Below are positions 35,727 to 46,897 of a stretch of DNA of 64,000 nt, in pieces. The stretch lies in the NCBI RefSeq assembly GCF_007565055.1, contig NC_044566.1, forward strand, positions 97,355,797-97,419,796. The letters run 5' to 3'. A program made the translations under genes and the position numbers. The notes under the pieces are model-generated. The model was not told the DNA's origin. It ran no database searches and saw only the letters and a program-made list of their open reading frames with translations. How positions within the stretch are numbered: the first letter of the stretch is position 1; each line of letters starts with the position of its first letter. Source of the stretch: Rhinopithecus roxellana (taxonomy: Eukaryota > Chordata > Mammalia > Primates > Cercopithecidae).

Positions 35727-35879
35727 CTCTAAAATCTTATCAAGGAAGGCTATAGCAGCAGCATAATCTCCACTTTCAAAAGCATCAAGTGCTTGTGAAC
35801 GCAAACGCTGCATTTCATCAGATTTTATAAGTTGAGACTGCGCTTCCTTTTCTTCATTTTCACTTGGATTAGATTTCAG
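35727..35879 (-). CDS. DNAJC3: DNAJC3 exon 5 (inter-subdomain helix and TPR 4)
   Basis: Acceptor TTCCGTATAG, donor TTAGAG|GTAAGT, phase 0 at both ends, exactly 51 codons: LKSNPSENEEKEAQSQ ... MQRLRSQALDAFESGDYA ... FLDKILE. Three residues differ from the human protein as remembered: D163 (N), E166 (G) and A171 (T), all within nine positions of TPR 4. The open frame at 35571-35813 starts at the internal M154 and runs into the intron; it is not an independent gene. Confidence 0.98.
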
Positions 35880-36509
35880 CTATACGGAAAATAAAAAATT
35901 AAGCAGAGTTTTTAATCTCTTAAGTCTGATACCTATAATATACACAAGGGTCAACCATTCCAAATACTTAAGTTCATTGGGTAAAAAGGTAAAGAGATGC
36001 TGGAAAAACTGGCTTCTCTGATGACTGGATGCAGCAGGGAAGGCCCCTGATTTCTACCGATATGGTCCACGAGCATGAACAGATCTAGACTCAGAAGACC
36101 TGGGTCCCACAAACTTACCGGGAAGCAAATACATGTAGGCATGTGAAAGGACAGAGAAGAACGGAGGAAGGAAAGCACGTTTCTCACCTTGTTACATGTA
36201 GCTGCAGAGTATATAAATGTGCCTTACAATTTATTCTGAAGAATAAATTAACCTGAGTTTTATTTATTTTGCCTTCTAGTTATAGTTCCTAAGTATTTTT
36301 TTAAGTATAAAATAACCAAAATAATGAAACACATAGGGAAACTGAAAGAAGGGACCAGCTTTTTTAGAGGCTATAAGATTTAAAAAAAGATCTGATACCA
36401 AAAGGGTTAAAGTACAAGAAAGAATTTAGAAGGAAATAAGAGTAATACCTTACTAAAAGGTGCATGATGTGGTTTTAAGAGATCTGCACACTGTCTCTTT
36501 TTAAAATAA

Positions 36510-36720
36510 CTTTATAATGACATCATTTATATAACATAAAATTGCTCATTTTGAATGTACAATTCTTTGATTTTTTTAAATAAATTTACCAAGCTGTGCA
36601 ACCATCAGCACAGTGTTAAGACATTTCCATTACCCCAGTAAGATCCCTTGATTTTACCTACAGTTCACCCCACTCCCAACCCCAGCTCTGTGCACATAGA
36701 CTCTTAACAATTTCTTCCTC
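36510..36720 (-). mobile_element. old L1 (L1M-like) 3' remnant
   Basis: TATATAACATAAAATTGCTC ... CCAAGCTGTGCAACCATCAGC ... CATTACCCCAGTAAG matches the antisense 3' UTR of old L1s. Confidence 0.7.
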
Positions 36721-37737
36721 CAGACAAAAAAATAATGTCTCAGAAAACCAGATAGCTACATTTTTTAACCTGAGGGGAGGTTAAGATTGTAGTTTACATG
36801 TACCAATTTTTGAAATCTTAGTATTCTTATTAAGATGGAAACTATAACTGAAGGGCTCCAATTTTGGATGAGGTACAGACAAAGGAAAGCTAATTCTAGA
36901 AATCTGCCTCCTCAATGAGTCAATCACACTCCTCCTCCTTTCAGTGGATTAATTTTTAAAGTATATTCCCACTACCAACCTGGTGGGAGAGAACACTCCA
37001 AATGAGAAACTTTATCAATATTATTTATTGGTAAGGGTTTTATACTTGTCCATTTTGTGTTTTAGGATATATTAGCTATGCCATTTTGTCTGTTTTAACC
37101 CTTGACTTTTGAAGAACAGGACTTGAAGTATTCATAGGTAACTAGGAATTGGTAACCTCCACTCACTCTGGGGGAGGGTTTCTCTGAATGATTGCATCAT
37201 CCAGTTTAAGGGTGTTGTTTGGAGCCAGACATGCTTGTCTCTATTTTATTATCATTTGGGTGGTCTTGAATACTTCGGATAAAAGCCATCAGAGAGAGTA
37301 TGAATGTGTGTGCACTGTCACTTTGCTCTGGGTAAAAGTTTATTGATTAATTTGTTTCCTATGAGTACACTCCTGACCCTTTTCGATAGAATGTATCAAA
37401 CACTGACGGCCTCTTCAGGATAAAATTTGTACCTTTTTTCCTCTGAAACATTGGAGTCTAATTTCCTCCACACAATTTTTCTTGTTGGAAGGTGAGAGGA
37501 GAAGCCCTAAATCTCGGGGCAGAGGCTGGAGGGCTCAGGTAATGGGAACAGGAAAGAGGGAGTGAGCTCAGGTCATCGAGGCCTCTGTGAGGCCAGAAGA
37601 GAGGTGGGGAAGAGGGAGAGAGGATTCTTCCAAGGAGGTAAGAAAGGTGTTAGAGAAACAAAGGGCTTCCTTAGAAACCTGAGAGTTTCAAAAAGAGTCA
37701 AATGAGATGAAGTTTGGGTTTGGGAGGGATTTTTTAA

Positions 37738-38043
37738 CTCTTTTTTTTTTTTTAATTTTTTTTGAGACAGAGTCTCGCTCTGTCACCCAGGCTGGAGTGC
37801 AGTGGTGCGATCTCGGGTCACTGCAACCTCCGTCTCCCGGGTTCAAGCAATTCTCCTGCCTCAGCCTCCTGAGTAGCTGGGACTACAGGTACCCACCACC
37901 TCGCCCAGCTAGTTTTTGTATTTTTAGTAGAGATGGGGTTTCACCATATTGGCCAGGCTGGTCTCGAACTCCTGACCTTGTTATCCACCTGCCTCAGCCT
38001 CCCAAAGTACTGGCATTACAGGCGTGAGCCACTAAGCCCAGCC
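37738..38043 (-). mobile_element. Alu element (AluS-like)
   Basis: Full reverse-strand dimer: poly(T), GAGACAGAGTCTCGCTCTG, TTTTTAGTAGAGATGGGG, ending GAGCCACTAAGCCCAGCC. The 106-codon open frame at 37707-38027 is its translation. Confidence 0.95.
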
Positions 38044-38047
38044 AATT

Positions 38048-38356
38048 TTTTTATTCTTTAAAGAGACAGGGGACAGGGTCTTGCTCTGCCTCTCAGGCTG
38101 GAGTGTAGTGGCATGTTCTTAGCTCACTGCAATCTCCAGCTCCTCAGTTCAAGCAATCCTCGAGCCCCAGCTCCCAAGTAGCTGCAACTACAGGTGCACA
38201 CCACTACAGCCAGCTAATTATTTTATTTTATTTTTGTAGAGATAGGGTCATCTCACTATGTTGCCCAGGTTGTTCTCCAACTCCTGGCCTCAGATGATCC
38301 TCCTGTCTCAGCCTTCCAAAGCACTGGGATTACACATATGAGACACTGTGCCCATC
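38048..38356 (-). mobile_element. Alu element (AluJ-like)
   Basis: Follows the previous Alu head to tail: AAGAGACAGGGGACAGGGTC ... TTTTTGTAGAGATAGGG ... TGAGACACTGTGCCCATC. More diverged than its neighbour, so older. Confidence 0.9.
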
Positions 38357-38830
38357 TGAGATGAAGATTTTTATTATTACCACGAGGCTGTTGACTCCTC
38401 TCAATCACCTCCTCGTTTTCTCTACACCTGCATGTAGAGAATGGTCCTTGCTGACAATTCCCTCATCCCTCCCTTTTTCACGTTTCTTGACATCCTTTCT
38501 CTTCCTTAGGGCTTTCATATTTCTGACTCTTTCAGCCAAATCCCTTCCTATGACAATATTTTATATTTTTTACTTCTCACTATGTATCCTGGTCACTGAG
38601 CTTCTGGAAAAATAATCCAGAATAGCTATGGGCTGGGGGCTTGTTCAAAGAGATGAGCAGCCTTCTGTATGACTGCACCTCTACTTCTGGCACCTCAAAT
38701 AAAAACACCGGGTTGGCAGTTGTGGTAAGCAGCCTTCTAAGATGGCCCCCAGTGATCCTCGCCTCCTGGTATTCATGCTTTTCTGGAGCATGAGGTGGAC
38801 CTGACAACTCCTTTTAACAAACAGAATAAC

Positions 38831-38957
38831 CCAGCTAAGTTTGTCTGTTTTCAGTAGAGACAGGTTCTCACTATGTTGCCCTCCTGGACTCATGTGATCC
38901 TCCCATGTTACCTCCCAATGTGCTGATATTACAGGCATGAGCCACTGCACTCAGCCA
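38831..38957 (-). mobile_element. Alu arm fragment
   Basis: CCAGCTAAGTTTGTCTGTTTTC ... GATATTACAGGCATGAGCCACTGCACTCAGCC. Only part of a monomer. Confidence 0.8.
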
Positions 38958-38965
38958 CAGCCACA

Positions 38966-39261
38966 GCCTTTTTTTGAGATGGAGGCTCACTCTGTCGCCC
39001 AGGCTAGAGCACAGTGGCGCAATCTCAGTTCACTGCAACTTCCGCCTCCCGGGTTCAAGTGATTCTCCTGCCTCGGCCTCCCAAGTAGCTGGGATTACAG
39101 GTGCGCGCCACCATGCCCGGCTAATTTTTCTACTTTTTTAGAGATGGGGTTTCACTATGTTGGCCAGGCTGGCCTTGAACTCCTGACCTGAAGTGATCGA
39201 CCCACCTCGGCCTCCCAAAGTGCTGGAATTACAGGCGTGAGCCACCACACCCAGCCCACGC
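38966..39261 (-). mobile_element. Alu element (AluS-like)
   Basis: Reverse-strand dimer from a short T-run and GAGATGGAGGCTCACTCTG to GAGCCACCACACCCAGCCC. Confidence 0.93.
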
Positions 39262-39929
39262 CCGGCCTTTTTTTTAACACTTAAATCTTTGATGCATTTT
39301 GAATTTATCCTAGTATAAGGTAAGAGAGGTATGAACCTAGGCCTATTGTTTTTCAGTATAAAAGTCTGTTAAAAAACAGAGTATGACCAAAGTGATAAGC
39401 TGTCGTGTCCTTGATTAGGTCACAAAAAACTGACTTCCATTGTGCTAGCACTCCCTCTCACCTTCTCACTTGCTGGTTCTGAGAAAGCAAGCTGCCATGT
39501 TGTGAGATATGACAGGCCCATGTGAGAAACAACCAAGGGAAGACTTGTTGGCCAAGAGTCTAACACCTCAAGAGGAACTAAACACTGCCAACTGAGTAAG
39601 TTTAGGGGCATATCGTTTACTGGCCAAGCCCTCAAATACTACTGCAGCCCTATCTCACACCTTCACTGTAGCCCATGACCCTGAAGTTAGTAGCAGACCC
39701 TGCTACACCATGCCCAGATTCCTAACCCCATAAACTGTGAAATCATATAAATGTGTGTTACTTCAAGCTGCTAACATTGGATAATTTGTTATCTAGCAGC
39801 AGATAACCAATACAGTAGGAACACAGTATGGAAATTTTACCATTTCTCAGTGACTGGGCTGTGAATATTTCCAAACAGATATTGCTTTAAAATAAAATCT
39901 AGATGAATGAATTAATTAAACCCCAATCC

Positions 39930-40080
39930 TGGCAATCACTAATTAGCTATGTCTTTTCTGCATTTTCTTTACCAATAACAGAGGGATAATAATACCAACA
40001 CCCTGTAGGGCAGTGACTAAGAGATTAAGAAGATACTCTATGTAACACATAGCAAGTACTCTGAAAAGTGCTAACACACA
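39930..40080 (+). mobile_element. MIR remnant
   Basis: CATTTTCTTTACCAATAACAG, GGATAATAATACCAACACC and CACATAGCAAGTACTCTG follow the MIR core and 3' end. Confidence 0.65.
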
Positions 40081-40765
40081 CTTTAGAAAGATGCCCAATT
40101 TATTTCCCCTGGTATTAGATATTAGCCCACTTAAACTGGGTCCCCTCTATTAAAGCTACAGTGATTAAGGTCCTAGAATAATAGAACCTTTGACTTCTCT
40201 GAAGTCGAAATAAAATCAGACTTTGGCATAAAATATATTCAATGAATTGCTTATGCCTCAAGTAATTAATATTTCTAATTCTATTTAATGTTTTGGGGTA
40301 AGTAGCAAAAATTTAAATTTTCATTTGATATTATTTGATAGCATATAGAAAAATATGTAACACTTGAGGTACATGCAACATTACATTCTGCAGTGACTTC
40401 TAGAATTTGCTCTCACATATTCTTTCTGCACATGTTTCTTGTTAAAAGAACTACACAAAAATAACACTAATTTGAATGTCCAAAAAAAAAAGAAAAAGAA
40501 AAAACATCAAGAACTAATGTTTTTGGAAACAACAGTATACAAGTCAGGCGGTGAGTGACTGAATTAAAGTGTTCTAAAATCCTTGTGTTTTGATTACCTT
40601 GTTAAGCATGCATATTAAAATTCCTGAGGTAATGACTATGAGAAAAAGACACAGCGTGTATAACCATATGGAAAGAATAGACTAAGGAAGAATCAGCTAA
40701 ATCCATTGAGGGTGGGGAGAAAGCAGGAGGGAAGAAGAAGGAGGGTGGACGGATGGAAAAGAAAC

Positions 40766-41030
40766 AGTTGGATAGCACTTTGGGAGGCCGAGGCGGGTGG
40801 ATCAGAAGGTCAGGAGATCGAGACCACCCTGGCTCACACAGTGAAACCCTGTCTCTACTGAAAATAAAAAAAAAATAGCCGGGCGTGGTGGCGGGCGCCT
40901 GTAGTCCCAGCTAACTCGGGAGGCTGAGGCAGGAGAATGGCGTGAACCTGGGAGGCAGAGCTTGCTGTGAGTGGAGATCGCGGCCACTGCACTCCAGCCT
41001 GGGCGACAGAGCGAGACTCCGTCTCAAAAA
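40766..41030 (+). mobile_element. AluY, 5'-truncated, low divergence
   Basis: Starts inside the left arm at GATAGCACTTTGGGAGGCC and runs to TCCGTCTCAAAA. It has GCGGCCACTGC, close to the AluYR-like copy at 2523. Near-identical flanks AACAGTTGGATA and AATAGTTGGATA indicate a genuinely truncated insertion. Young primate element. Confidence 0.88.
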
Positions 41031-41060
41031 ATAAGAAGAAGAAGAAGAAGAAAAAAGGAA
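41031..41060. repeat. (GAA)n tract in the Alu tail
   Basis: AAGAAGAAGAAGAAG run derived from the Alu poly(A) tail. Confidence 0.85.
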
Positions 41061-41321
41061 ATAGTTGGATAACTAGAACCCAATAGAAATATACACAAAA
41101 AACCTCAAAGGGCCTTTCTCACACTAACAGGTTAGCAAAATTCACATTATCTGTTCACATGAAGTGTTGAAGAGGTTGCATACCTAGAACTCCCCTATAC
41201 TGCTAGTAGGAATATAAATTCACATAACCACTTAACAGGACAGGACAAATTTATCTGCCAGACTAAAAATATCCATAACCTTAAAGTAGCAACCACTCTC
41301 TGAGGCAGATAACACTGTAGC

Positions 41322-41950
41322 AGTGATTCTCAAAGTGTGACCTAGGAATCCCTGGGATTCCTTAATGCCCTTTCAGGGGTCTGTGAGAAAAAAGCATCTA
41401 TGGATAAAAGATAAAGAACCCATTCAAAGGACAAGATAAACCAATGCATTTTATTATAACAGAGAGTGCTATAAGTTCATTAATAAGGATTCAGGGTCCA
41501 TATGCAACTAACCTATATAATCGCGAGTGGAGTTTTGTGGAACATCAAAGAAGAATACTCATAATTATCTAAAAATAATACAAAAATATTCTTTTTCTAA
41601 CTGCCTATCTGTGAGGCCATAGTATCTTCAATATACTTCAACAAAAGCATAAATCACAACAGATTGAATACAGAAGCAGATATGAGAATTGTTATCTTCA
41701 ATTAAGGCAGATAGTAATAAAATTTGCAAATATGTGAAACAAATACTACTCTTAATACTAAAATTTGGCTTTTGTAAACAGTTATTTTTACACAAAAAAT
41801 ATTAACATGTAGTTACTTTTCATTAAGTTATTTTAATTTCTCAAATTTATTTCTAATATAGTAAATACTGAAAAATAAAGCTCTTTGGCGACCTCAATAT
41901 TGAACACTATAATGAGATCCTGAGGCCAATCCCAAGAACCACCGTCCTAG
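41322..41950. mobile_element. hAT-Charlie-like DNA transposon remnant
   Basis: Begins AGCAGTGATTCTCAAAGTGTGACC and, about 620 bases on, ends with AGAACCACCGTCCTAG, an imperfect inverted counterpart (CTAGGACGGTGGTTCT). The early phrase CCTTTCAGGGGTCTGTG is typical of this group. Interior AT-rich and unreadable as transposase. Confidence 0.6.
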
Positions 41951-42047
41951 ACACACCCTGCACAAGGAAAACGGACACAGAGGATGAGTTCAAATAGTTG
42001 TTTAATATATAACTAATGAAGCAGGAAAATATAAGAATATAGTTAAT

Positions 42048-42409
42048 TGATGTGGTTGGCTGTGTCCCCACCCAAATCTTATCTTGAATTGTAGCTCTTA
42101 TAATTCCCATGTGTCATAGGAGGGACCCAGTGGGAGGCAGCTGAATCACGGGGGTGGGTCCCTCCCATGCTGTTCTCATGATAGTGAGTTTCACGAGATC
42201 TGATAGTTTTATAACGGGCAGTTCACCTGCACACACTCTCTTGCCTGCTGCCATTTAAGAAGTCCCTTTGCTCTTCCTCCACCTTCCACCATGATTGTAA
42301 GGCCTCCCTAGCCATGTAAAATTGTGAGTCCATTAAACCTCTTTCCTTTATAAATCACCCAGTCTTGGGTATGTCTTTATTAGCAGCATGAGAACAGATT
42401 AATACAGCT
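42048..42409 (+). mobile_element. solo LTR, MST/THE1 (MaLR) type
   Basis: Runs TGATGTGGTTGGCTGTGTCC ... TCTTGAATTGTAGCTC ... CACGAGATCTGATAG ... GTGAGTCCATTAAACC ... GAGAACAGATTAATACA. Length about 360 bases, as for this family. Flanks GTTAAT and GCTAAT may be the target duplication. No internal sequence, so a solo LTR. Confidence 0.9.
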
Positions 42410-42599
42410 AATGTCTCCTAATTGTAACACACAAAACAGAGACCTTCAAAAATTCCAAAAGACTCTTGTGCCATTTGTAGTTTTTAACCAAACCACTCTG
42501 TTTTCTCAAGTCCCATCTCCTCCAAGCCTTCTGGAGTAATCGCCCTTCCTCTAAATATTTAAATCACTTTAAGAAACCCTTCAAAACAGAGGTATCCTA

Positions 42600-42740
42600 A
42601 GAAATCATCTTGCCCAATTAACTCTCACATTATAAGTGAGAATCCTGAGTCTCACAGACAGTAAACAACTCGCCCAGCATCACACAGTTAATCAAGAGAA
42701 GAACTGAAGTGGGTCTCTTGACTATGTGGTTCTCAATCTT
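42600..42740 (-). mobile_element. MIR remnant
   Basis: AACAACTCGCCCAGCATCACACAGTTAATC resembles antisense MIR. Weak. Confidence 0.5.
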
Positions 42741-42879
42741 GTCTTGTTACCTAGAGAGCTCATATGTCAACTTCTCACAAGTTTCTCTGTATTGTTAATC
42801 TTGCACATATATGTTTAGGACTTATTTCCAGAAACTAAAGTGTAAACTGCTAAAAAGCAGAATATATGTCTTTTTCTTT

Positions 42880-43158
42880 AAGTTAGAGACAGGGTCTCCC
42901 TCTGTCACTCTGGCTGGAGTGCAGTAGCATGATCAGAGCTCACTATAACCTCAGAGCCCTGGGTTCAAGTGATCCTCCTGCCTCCACCTCCCAAGTAGCT
43001 AGGACTACCGGTATGTGTCACCATACCCAGTTAATTATTTTATTTTCTGTAGAGACATGGCCTCACTATGTTGCCTAGGTTAGTCTCAAGCTGCAATCCT
43101 CCTGCCTTGGCCTCCCAAAGTGCTGCGATTACAGGTGTGAGCCTCCTCGCCTAGCCCT
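42880..43158 (-). mobile_element. Alu element (AluJ-like)
   Basis: TTAGAGACAGGGTCTCCCTC ... TCTGTAGAGACATGGCC ... GTGAGCCTCCTCGCCTAGCC. Reverse strand, diverged. Confidence 0.9.
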
Positions 43159-43288
43159 AGAATATATGTCCTAAGTCTATTTTGCATACCTAGAGATGCT
43201 TCCTTGCTTTTCTTTTTCAGTCAGTACTAAGAATACTACCCATGAACTCGGTTTCACTATTTCCAGTTTACAGACAAATTGAATAATT

Positions 43289-43592
43289 GGGCCAAGTGTG
43301 GGGGCTCACGCCTATAATCCCAGCACTTTGGGAGGCCGAGGTGGGTGGACCACTGGAGGCCAGGAGTTTGAGACTAGCCTGGCCAACGTGGAGAAACACC
43401 ATTTCTACTAAAAAATACAAACATTAGCTGTGAGTGGTGGCGCAGGCCTCTAATCCCAGCTACTCAGGAGGCTGAGGCAGGAGAACTGCTTGAACCCAGG
43501 AGGCAGAGGTTGCAGTAAGCAGAGATCACACCACTGCATTGCAGCCTGGGCAACAGACCAAAACTCCATCTCAAAAAAAAAAAAAAAAAATT
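43289..43592 (+). mobile_element. Alu element (AluS-like)
   Basis: GGGCCAAGTGTGGGGGCTCACGCC to an 18-base-plus poly(A). It lies 130 bases from the preceding Alu in the opposite orientation. Confidence 0.92.
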
Positions 43593-43691
43593 GAATTATT
43601 ATATAACTTGCTGTAAGTCTTGCTTAAACTCAAACTAAGGTCTCTATCTCTAAAGGCCATGCTATAGATGATGGAGATCAATCACGATAGC

Positions 43692-43799
43692 AGAAAACAC
43701 TTATTGAGAGCTTTCTATGCTCCAGGCACTACTCTAAGCTAAACCTAAAACCTTAAAGGGCAGATCGGATTATCTCCATTTTATACAGGAGGAAACTGT
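43692..43799 (-). mobile_element. MIR remnant
   Basis: ACACTTATTGAGAGCTTTC, TGCTCCAGGCACTACTCTAAGC and CCATTTTATACAGGAGGAAACTG are clear antisense MIR text. Confidence 0.75.
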
Positions 43800-43802
43800 G
43801 GG

Positions 43803-43880
43803 CTTTTTTGTTTTTTTGTTCTGTTTTGTTTTATTTTGTTTTGAGACAGGGTCTCCCACTGTCACCAGGCTGGAGTGCAG
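43803..43880 (-). mobile_element. Alu 3' part (first half of a split Alu)
   Basis: T-rich tail, then GAGACAGGGTCTCCCACTG, CACCAGGCTGGAGTGCAG. It stops exactly there and resumes at 44105. Confidence 0.85.
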
Positions 43881-44104
43881 CCATTTATTGAAGAGATTGA
43901 TGGGAGAGGGGGAAAAATGGGTTGAAGATGGGAAACAGAATTCCACATTGTGCCTGTTACTGAGCTGCCATTTAGGTGTTTGATTGGAGACATCTAAATG
44001 TCAAGTAGGCAGCTGACTGCCTGATACTGGATGTGTACATAAGAGAGCTCTGGAAACAGCTATCTTGAGTCGCAGCATAAAGTGCTATCTTTAAAACACT
44101 AAAG
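43881..44104. other. 224-base non-Alu segment inside a split Alu
   Basis: Sequence from CCATTTATTGAAGAGATTG to TTTAAAACACTAAAG replaces about a dozen Alu bases between GGAGTGCAG and CACTGCAACC. No terminal repeats or tail recognised. Origin unknown. Confidence 0.7.
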
Positions 44105-44335
44105 GTTCACTGCAACCCCTGCCTCCTGGGTTCAAGCGACTCTCCTGCCTCAGCCTCCTGAGTAGCTGGGATTACAGGCATATGCCACTACGCCCAGCTA
44201 ATTTTTGTGTTTTTAGTGGAGAAAGGGTTTCGCCATGTTGGCCAGGCTGGTCTCAAACTCCTGACCTCAGGTGATCTGCCCACCTTGGCATCCCAAAGTG
44301 CTGGGATTACAGGCATAAGCCGCCTTGCCCAGCCA
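44105..44335 (-). mobile_element. Alu 5' part (second half of a split Alu)
   Basis: GTTCACTGCAACCCCTGCCTCC ... TTTTTAGTGGAGAAAGGG ... ATAAGCCGCCTTGCCCAGCC completes the Alu begun at 43803. Confidence 0.9.
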
Positions 44336-45039
44336 AAACTTTGGTTATTCTTAGTTATCCTGAAACAATATAATGGTCCTTTATGCATTAAAGAATTAAA
44401 GATGGAAAAAAACAATGATGATAGTTATTTTGATATATAATAGATTTATGTTAGTTTGAATTGTTTACAACTGATACAGATCCACAGACCAACAATGGGG
44501 AGTTTATCAAATGTCTTACCAAAGGTTTATACTTGATTTAAAAATTAAATTGCAATTGGCACCATTATTTACCTAATACATGCTTTCTCAATATCAAAAT
44601 GCAAGTTTCTAGCTTTGTCAAAATGAAAAATACAGTTATATGAAATGACTATTTAAATTGATCATTGCTTTTTTGTATTTGGATCTCATGGAACACTGCC
44701 TAAATTGAAATATTATCCACGTAAGCCCAAAGCATGAATAGCAAAGATACAGTAAACAATGAAGACCAAGAATAAATGAGTTTAAACTGCATTTAGGAAA
44801 GTATGTTGGATTTGAGATAAAAGAGAAGACTTCACAGATTACAAATTATTAAATAAAACAAGTTAGTGAGAATCAGTAAGTTTTTATAGAAATAAGACAG
44901 TCATATTTTCTCTACCTGTCCCTTTTCCCTAAATGATTTCTCTCTGGGACTATCTCAGGGAATAGCATGGACAATTTGAACGATCCAGAAACCTGGATAT
45001 CGTAATTCCTTTTTTTCTGTCACCCCAGTCAATGCATCT

Positions 45040-45693
45040 CCCTGGAGCCGACCTCCTAAATTTCTACCCCACCTACATTAGCCTACTCTTTGACCACTTT
45101 AAGGTTACACTTGGATTACTTATTTACTCCAACAGTCTCATTTAGCAGACTCTCTGCTTCTCCCCTTGTCGTCTTCCAATCCACTCTTCAGAGCAATCAG
45201 TCGATCATGCTAAGCAAAAAAACTGTTCATAATACTTCCAACATAAACCTTCAATGGCCATAAAGAGCCAATTCCTGGCACTATATAATGTCCTCCTTAC
45301 AATCAAGACCCTCCACTTGCCTGTGAATATTCTCATACTCCAGCTTACTGGACACTTCCTAAATGATAGGTACGTGCTTGCCTCCGATTCTTACATAGGC
45401 TCTCACCATTGCCCTGGGTCCTCCTATCCACCTTGCTTACACTGATGCATCCTTTTAAAATTCAGATTTCAAGCAAGTAACCTCCTTTAGGAATGCCCTT
45501 CTTGAATCCAGACCCCTCCTCCCCCAATCACAGTTAAGTTAGGTGACCCTTCCACGTTTCCAGAGGACTCAATCACTTACTTATCATATATCATATTTGC
45601 CTGATTAATTCTTACTCTAGTATCATTTCTTGGGAGGCAGAGACTAGCTTCCTCGCAAAGAACATACACTCAAATGCTCACTGAACTAACAAA
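45040..45693 (+). mobile_element. L2 (LINE2) 3' remnant
   Basis: AAACCTTCAATGGCC ... AAGACCCTCCACTTGCC ... TTCAGATTTCAAGCAAG ... AAGTTAGGTGACCC ... TGGGAGGCAGAGACTAGC follows the L2 order. The short frame at 45254-45445 is a chance reading in it. Confidence 0.75.
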
Positions 45694-46565
45694 TGATTGT
45701 ATGCACTGATTAAGAGTCACTGACAGCTCAAAGACAAATCAAATGATCTAAGATCCAATTTAAGACTAAGACAGCAATTATGAACCTGAGGAGATACTTT
45801 TATGCAGGCAACCCTTACCCCAGCTGAGTAATCGGTATACAGTACATAATAAAGAATGAGCTTCTCACTGGAGCCCAGAAAGAAAGAACGCCTATTCAAA
45901 CTTTTGTTCTATTATATAAAATGTAGCTAAACATATCCACCTGGTTGTATCCAGCACTATGTTAGTAAGATGAAATGCTTAGTACATTTTACAGGCTGGT
46001 AAGTGATCATTACACAAAAAGCTCATTTAACCAAGAACATATAAAATAATCAAACTATTATATATCATTTATACTCACAAATCTTCAAAAATTAAAGTAT
46101 AAAAATTCTGTAATTGGTAAATATAAAATAGTCATAACATAAATTTCATCTTTTCAAACTAGACTCAGAAATCATCCATTATATGGTATCAACAATAAAG
46201 ATACGAATTTGTCATCTATTCAACTTCTACACTTCACAATGAGGAAAATGAGGTCCTTAGAAAGCAAGAACTTTCAAGGCCACCTACACAAAATGTATAA
46301 AGTATACATTTTACACTTTTTTTGAGAAGGCAATATGGTCACACAGTATAATTTTCCTCCAGAAGATAATCCATATTATCAGTTTCTTGCATATCTTTCC
46401 AGGGGTATTTTATCCACGTTCAAGCAAATATGTAAGTTCTTACTTTTATGCAGATGGTAGCAACTATTCTATTCTGCACTTTGTAAAACTGTCCATACAG
46501 TTGAGACCTGTGCCCATATTCCACAGAAGTAGTCTTCAAAGGATGCATATGGACAAGTACTAATT

Positions 46566-46720
46566 ATAACAGAGGGCAGAACAGCACAGTGCTTCAGAGT
46601 GCAGGTCCTGGAATCTAAAACCTACTTGCCAACTACTAGTGTAGCCTTGAACAAGTTACTAAACTGCTCTAAGCCTCAATTTCCTCTGCTATAAACTGAG
46701 ACTATGAATATAGCAGTCCT
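46566..46720 (+). mobile_element. MIR remnant
   Basis: CAGCACAGTGCTTCAGAGTGC, CTTGAACAAGTTACTAAACTGC and CAATTTCCTCTGCTATAAACTG are MIR core text. Confidence 0.8.
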
Positions 46721-46897
46721 CTGCCCCTAGAGATAGAATAATCCATGCAAACCACTCAGCAACACACCCAGTATATTGTGAGTGCTGCACAAACCATGAC
46801 TGAAGTACAAAGTCAAATCTAAAACTCAAGGTTTCTACCTCTTGTTCCAAAGCTTTTCTTTCTTCTTCAAAGTGTATTGAATACAACTTTACAAGAG

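Larger units (their letters stand above)
38709..39825 (+). mobile_element. MLT1-like LTR (MaLR), split by later insertions
   Basis: 5' part TGTGGTAAGCAGCCTTCTAAG ... TTCATGC (38709-38830). 3' part includes GTGCTAGCACTCCCTCTCACC, GCTGCCATGTTGTGAGATATG and the end ATAAATGTGTGTTACTTCAAGC ... AACCAATACAGTAG. Two Alus and a short L1-like stretch (about 39282-39370) lie between the parts. Confidence 0.65.

Noticed and set aside
35571..35813. 80-codon minus open frame starting MQRLRSQ
   Set aside because: The start is the internal M154 of DNAJC3 exon 5 and the end is intron. Not a separate gene.
37707..38027. 106-codon plus open frame
   Set aside because: Typical translation of an antisense Alu (VTQAGVQWCDLGSLQ). 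Many other frames, such as 19925-20323, 27642-28001 and 2639-2908, are the same artefact.
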